Below are positions 61,490 to 64,000 of a stretch of DNA of 64,000 nt, in pieces (position 1 is the stretch's first letter; each line of letters begins with the position of its first letter). Made by a program: the position numbers and the translations under genes. Where the stretch lies: contig CAJNDS010000546.1 in assembly GCA_905221605.1 (NCBI GenBank), positions 380,501 to 444,500 of the forward strand, written 5' to 3'. The notes under the pieces were generated by a model. That model had not been told where the DNA came from, did no database searches, and worked only from the letters and a program-made list of their open reading frames with translations. The DNA comes from Symbiodinium natans. Lineage: Eukaryota; Sar; Dinophyceae; Suessiales; Symbiodiniaceae.

Positions 61490-62895
61490 ACCCTTGTAAG
61501 GGACCTGTGGGGTTCTTTGGAATCAGATTAAGGGTCCCTTCTAGGGGTCCCTCCTTATCCCCCTTCTGTCTACTGGGGTAGTTCAAGTGCGATGGGCCCT
61601 GATCCCTCCATAACCCTGTTAAACCCAGACCCTAAACCCGAAACCCTAAACCCTAAACCCTAAACCCAATGACAGCTCCTCGCAACCTTCCTATAACTCG
61701 AACTATAGGTTTTGGGGTCGGGGCTTCCTGTTCGGGGGAAGTTTTGGTCTGGCTTAGCAACCCCAATAGCCTACATTTTCCTAGGAACACCCCTTGCAGG
61801 CGTCTTGGGTAACCTACAAAGAATAGTAGGCTTTGGGTTCTTAATGTCGGGTTTTAAGGTTTAAGGGGGTTTGGGGTTTAGGGTTTAGGGCTTTAGGGTT
61901 GAGGGTTTAGGTTTTTGGGCTTGGGGTTTTTGGGGTCGACATTTTAGGGTGTACCATGATTTCTATCATGGGATCATGGAACTACAAATTCCCGTGCCTT
62001 GATTCTACCCCTTCTACAAGCTCCCCTCTTGAAACAAACCTTAGATCCTAAACGCTTAGCTGCAGCCTTAAACCCTGAACCCCTTCAACAGTGTTGCGGT
62101 CGGCATGAATCGTTCTTCCGACGTGTCCGGAATGCTAAACCCTAAACCCGAAACCCTAAACCCTACACCCTCAACCCTAAACCCTAAACCCTAAACCCTG
62201 GTCTGTCGGAAACTCCGGCCACATGCACACGTACCGTGTGCGGTTGGAGTCCGGGTGCCCTTGGACGGCTGGGCCACTTTGAAGCTACGGCTTCGCTGAG
62301 ATGGAATGCTTGTACGTTGTAGGCCGAGAACTGTAGGACCTCGGTTTCGGGTTTAGGGTGTAGGGTTTAGGGTTTAGGGTTTAGGGTTCAGGGTTTAGGG
62401 TTTAGGTGTTCAATCAGGGTTCAGGCAGAACAGCCTGGTCGGACAACGACTGTCCCAATATCTGGACGATCTCGAGCACTTGATCCCAGTTATAATTGTA
62501 TTGAAAAGCCCTTGAAGTGCCCAAATATTGTTAGAATTGGGTCATAAGTACAGTGAAAAGTTCTCGTCAACTCAGGTGCCCTGTACCCTAAAGCCTGAAC
62601 CCTGAACCCTAAACCCCTAAGCCGAAGATGTTGAAATCAACAGCCTTAAGGACCCGAAAGCCCTGGAACCCGATTCAACTCCTCCGGCTCCAAATGCCTT
62701 GTTTGGGGTTTAGGGTTTTGGGTTTAGGGTTTAGGGTTTAGGGTGTAGTTTGGGGTTTAGGCTTGGTTTGGAGCTTAGGGTGCCCTGAAACTCTGAAAGC
62801 ACACCCAAACCCCAAACCCCAAACCCTCAACCCTCAACCCTAAACCCTAAACCCTAAACCCTAAACCCTAAACCCTAAACCCTAAACCCTAAACC
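61490..62895. other. No secure gene; telomeric runs and one MITE-D-like fragment
   Basis: Unique segments with CCTACAAAGAATAGTAGG and similar short inverted repeats, TTTAGGG runs near 62350-62405 and 62702-62745, a MITE-D-like fragment near 62487-62570 and a CCCTAAA array at 62834-62895. Confidence 0.5.
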
Positions 62896-62899
62896 GCAG

Positions 62900-63010
62900 C
62901 TACCACCCTGGAGGAGGATTCCTGCTTCTTGCCATCGCTGGGCAGCGCCCCGGCGCCCGCTGCCACGCTGCCGAGTAGCCGCAGAGCAGCTCCCGGCATG
63001 GAGTGCCGAG
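62900..63010 (+). CDS. Candidate internal exon, 111 bp
   Basis: After AAACCGCAG and before GTTCTG, about 36 codons are open (TTLEEDSCFLPSLGSAPAPA, then ATLPSSRRAAPGMEC). A CCCTAAA array sits immediately upstream. Low-complexity A/P/S linker-like text. Family unknown. Confidence 0.45.
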
Positions 63011-63011
63011 G

Positions 63012-63775
63012 TTCTGCATTGGGGGGGGGGGGGTTCCGAATATAGGAGTAATGTTTTTTTTTTTTTTTGGGGGGGGTTCACAGAATAAGGATTATACTAC
63101 CTGTTGGGGGTATATTAAGGGTACCCTATTTTGTGAAATTTATGATTTAGGTTAGGGCTAGGCATTTTGGTGTTTTTATGGGTCGGTTCTAGGTTTTAGG
63201 GCTCAGTGTGTTTCCCTCCAGCCGAAGCCCGAAATCCATCGGCAAAAAAGGCATCCTGGCCATTCAACACCCCACTCAGCTCACTCCGGTTGACCCTGAA
63301 CCCTGAACCCTAAACCCTAAATCCTAAATCCGATGTTAGGTTCTGGGATCATCGACCATGACGCTGTTCTCCTTGCTTCAAATGCCTTGAAATGGAAGTG
63401 TTTAAATTGGGAATGCTCTTTTTGAGGTCCCTTTAAGGGGATTGGGGTATCTTAGGCGTCCCCCTTTTTTGGGAAATACCGTGAAATACCCAAATTCAGG
63501 ATTGAGGATGTAGAGCCCAGAGCTTGATTCGAGTTTACGGTTTTGGGTTTAGTGATCCAAAATGGTCTGAGCAATCTTCCTTGCACATGTACCCAGCTCC
63601 CTATACCCTGAACCCTAAGCCCTAAACCCTAATCCCTAAAGCCTAAGACCTAAAACCTAAACCCTAAGCCCTAAACCCGAAAGCCTAAACCCTAAGACCT
63701 AAACCCTAAACCCTAAAGCCTCAACCCTAAACCCTAATTAAGACCCAAACTCTAAAACCTAAACCCCAAGCCCTT
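63012..63775. other. Unique and degenerate telomeric DNA, no gene seen
   Basis: G run near 63020, T run near 63054, then unique DNA and degenerate CCCTAAA/CCCTAAG units from about 63600. Confidence 0.5.
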
Positions 63776-63866
63776 GACCCTAAACCCTAAACCCTAAACC
63801 CTAAACCCTAAACCCCTAAACCCTAAACCCTAAACCCTAAACCCTAAACCCTAAACCCTAAACCCT
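63776..63866 (-). repeat. CCCTAAA array
   Basis: About thirteen units, ending 15 bp before a candidate acceptor. Confidence 0.95.
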
Positions 63867-63881
63867 ATGTCTGTCTCCAAG

Positions 63882-63986
63882 CATCCCACACCAGACCGCA
63901 TCGCTGTGCTCCTTCGGGGCCGCGGCTTCGTTTGGCGCCGGGGCTCGGCTGGACGCGCAGGCACATTCCGGCAGCAGCAGGGCATG
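63882..63986 (+). CDS. Candidate exon, ~105 bp
   Basis: After GTCTGTCTCCAAG, the frame HPTPDRIAVLLRGRGFVWRR then GSAGRAGTFRQQQG is open, followed by GTAGGG. A CCCTAAA array lies upstream and TAGGGTTT downstream. Family unknown. Confidence 0.5.
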
Positions 63987-64000
63987 TAGGGTTTGCGGTT

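Noticed and set aside
1-64000. A chromosome end or subtelomere marked by the TTTAGGG arrays
   Set aside because: Arrays occur in both orientations throughout 64 kb with unique DNA on each side, and neither window edge is an unbroken terminal array. A subtelomeric position cannot be excluded, but is not shown.

Overview
The window looks like nuclear DNA of a dinoflagellate, most likely a Symbiodiniaceae-type alga. The evidence is: (i) hundreds of plant/algal-type telomeric heptamers (TTTAGGG / CCCTAAA) scattered in both orientations through almost the whole window; (ii) a ubiquitin-like + RCC1-like repeat gene with DGSVVTWG repeats, a type I know from Symbiodinium gene models; (iii) splice acceptors that are nearly always AG|G, plus at least one intron that restores frame only if spliced GA-AG, both dinoflagellate habits; (iv) short repeat-flanked introns that look like introners. 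There is no bacterial operon, rRNA, tRNA or CRISPR array that I can support. Most long open frames are artefacts of heptamer or homopolymer repeats.

Layout. 1-35.4 kb: telomere-repeat-rich DNA holding small coding-like islands of 50-300 bp, all reading on +, each typically bounded by AG|G and GT. Between them lie several families of ~110-150 bp terminal-inverted-repeat elements (here MITE-A to MITE-G). Also here are two copies of an unusual element built from a 20-bp TGCCCAGT unit (5.7-7.4 kb), a 400-bp near-pure G tract (19.3-19.7 kb) and a 2.6 kb foldback (25.53-28.13 kb). 35.4-37.9 kb: ubiquitin-like/RCC1-like gene, frameshifted, with introner-like insertions. 37.9-49 kb: more islands and MITEs. 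49.4-51.9 kb: the only extended stretch without telomeric repeats, with three ordinary-looking coding frames: a plus-strand frame of 158 codons, a minus-strand triple CCCH zinc-finger protein, and a plus-strand 299-codon protein of unknown function. 52-64 kb: islands again, plus a pure TTTGGGG array (59.3-59.65 kb).

How it fits together. The islands are best read as exons of one or more very intron-rich plus-strand genes whose introns are packed with telomere-like repeats. I cannot assign these exons to a protein family or join them into one product. In most cases CCCTAAA arrays lie just upstream of the acceptor and TTTAGGG arrays just downstream of the donor. As RNA, each intron would therefore carry complementary ends able to pair. 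The telomeric tracts also interrupt otherwise continuous MITE copies, so they appear to be inserted or expanded inside existing DNA rather than marking a chromosome end.
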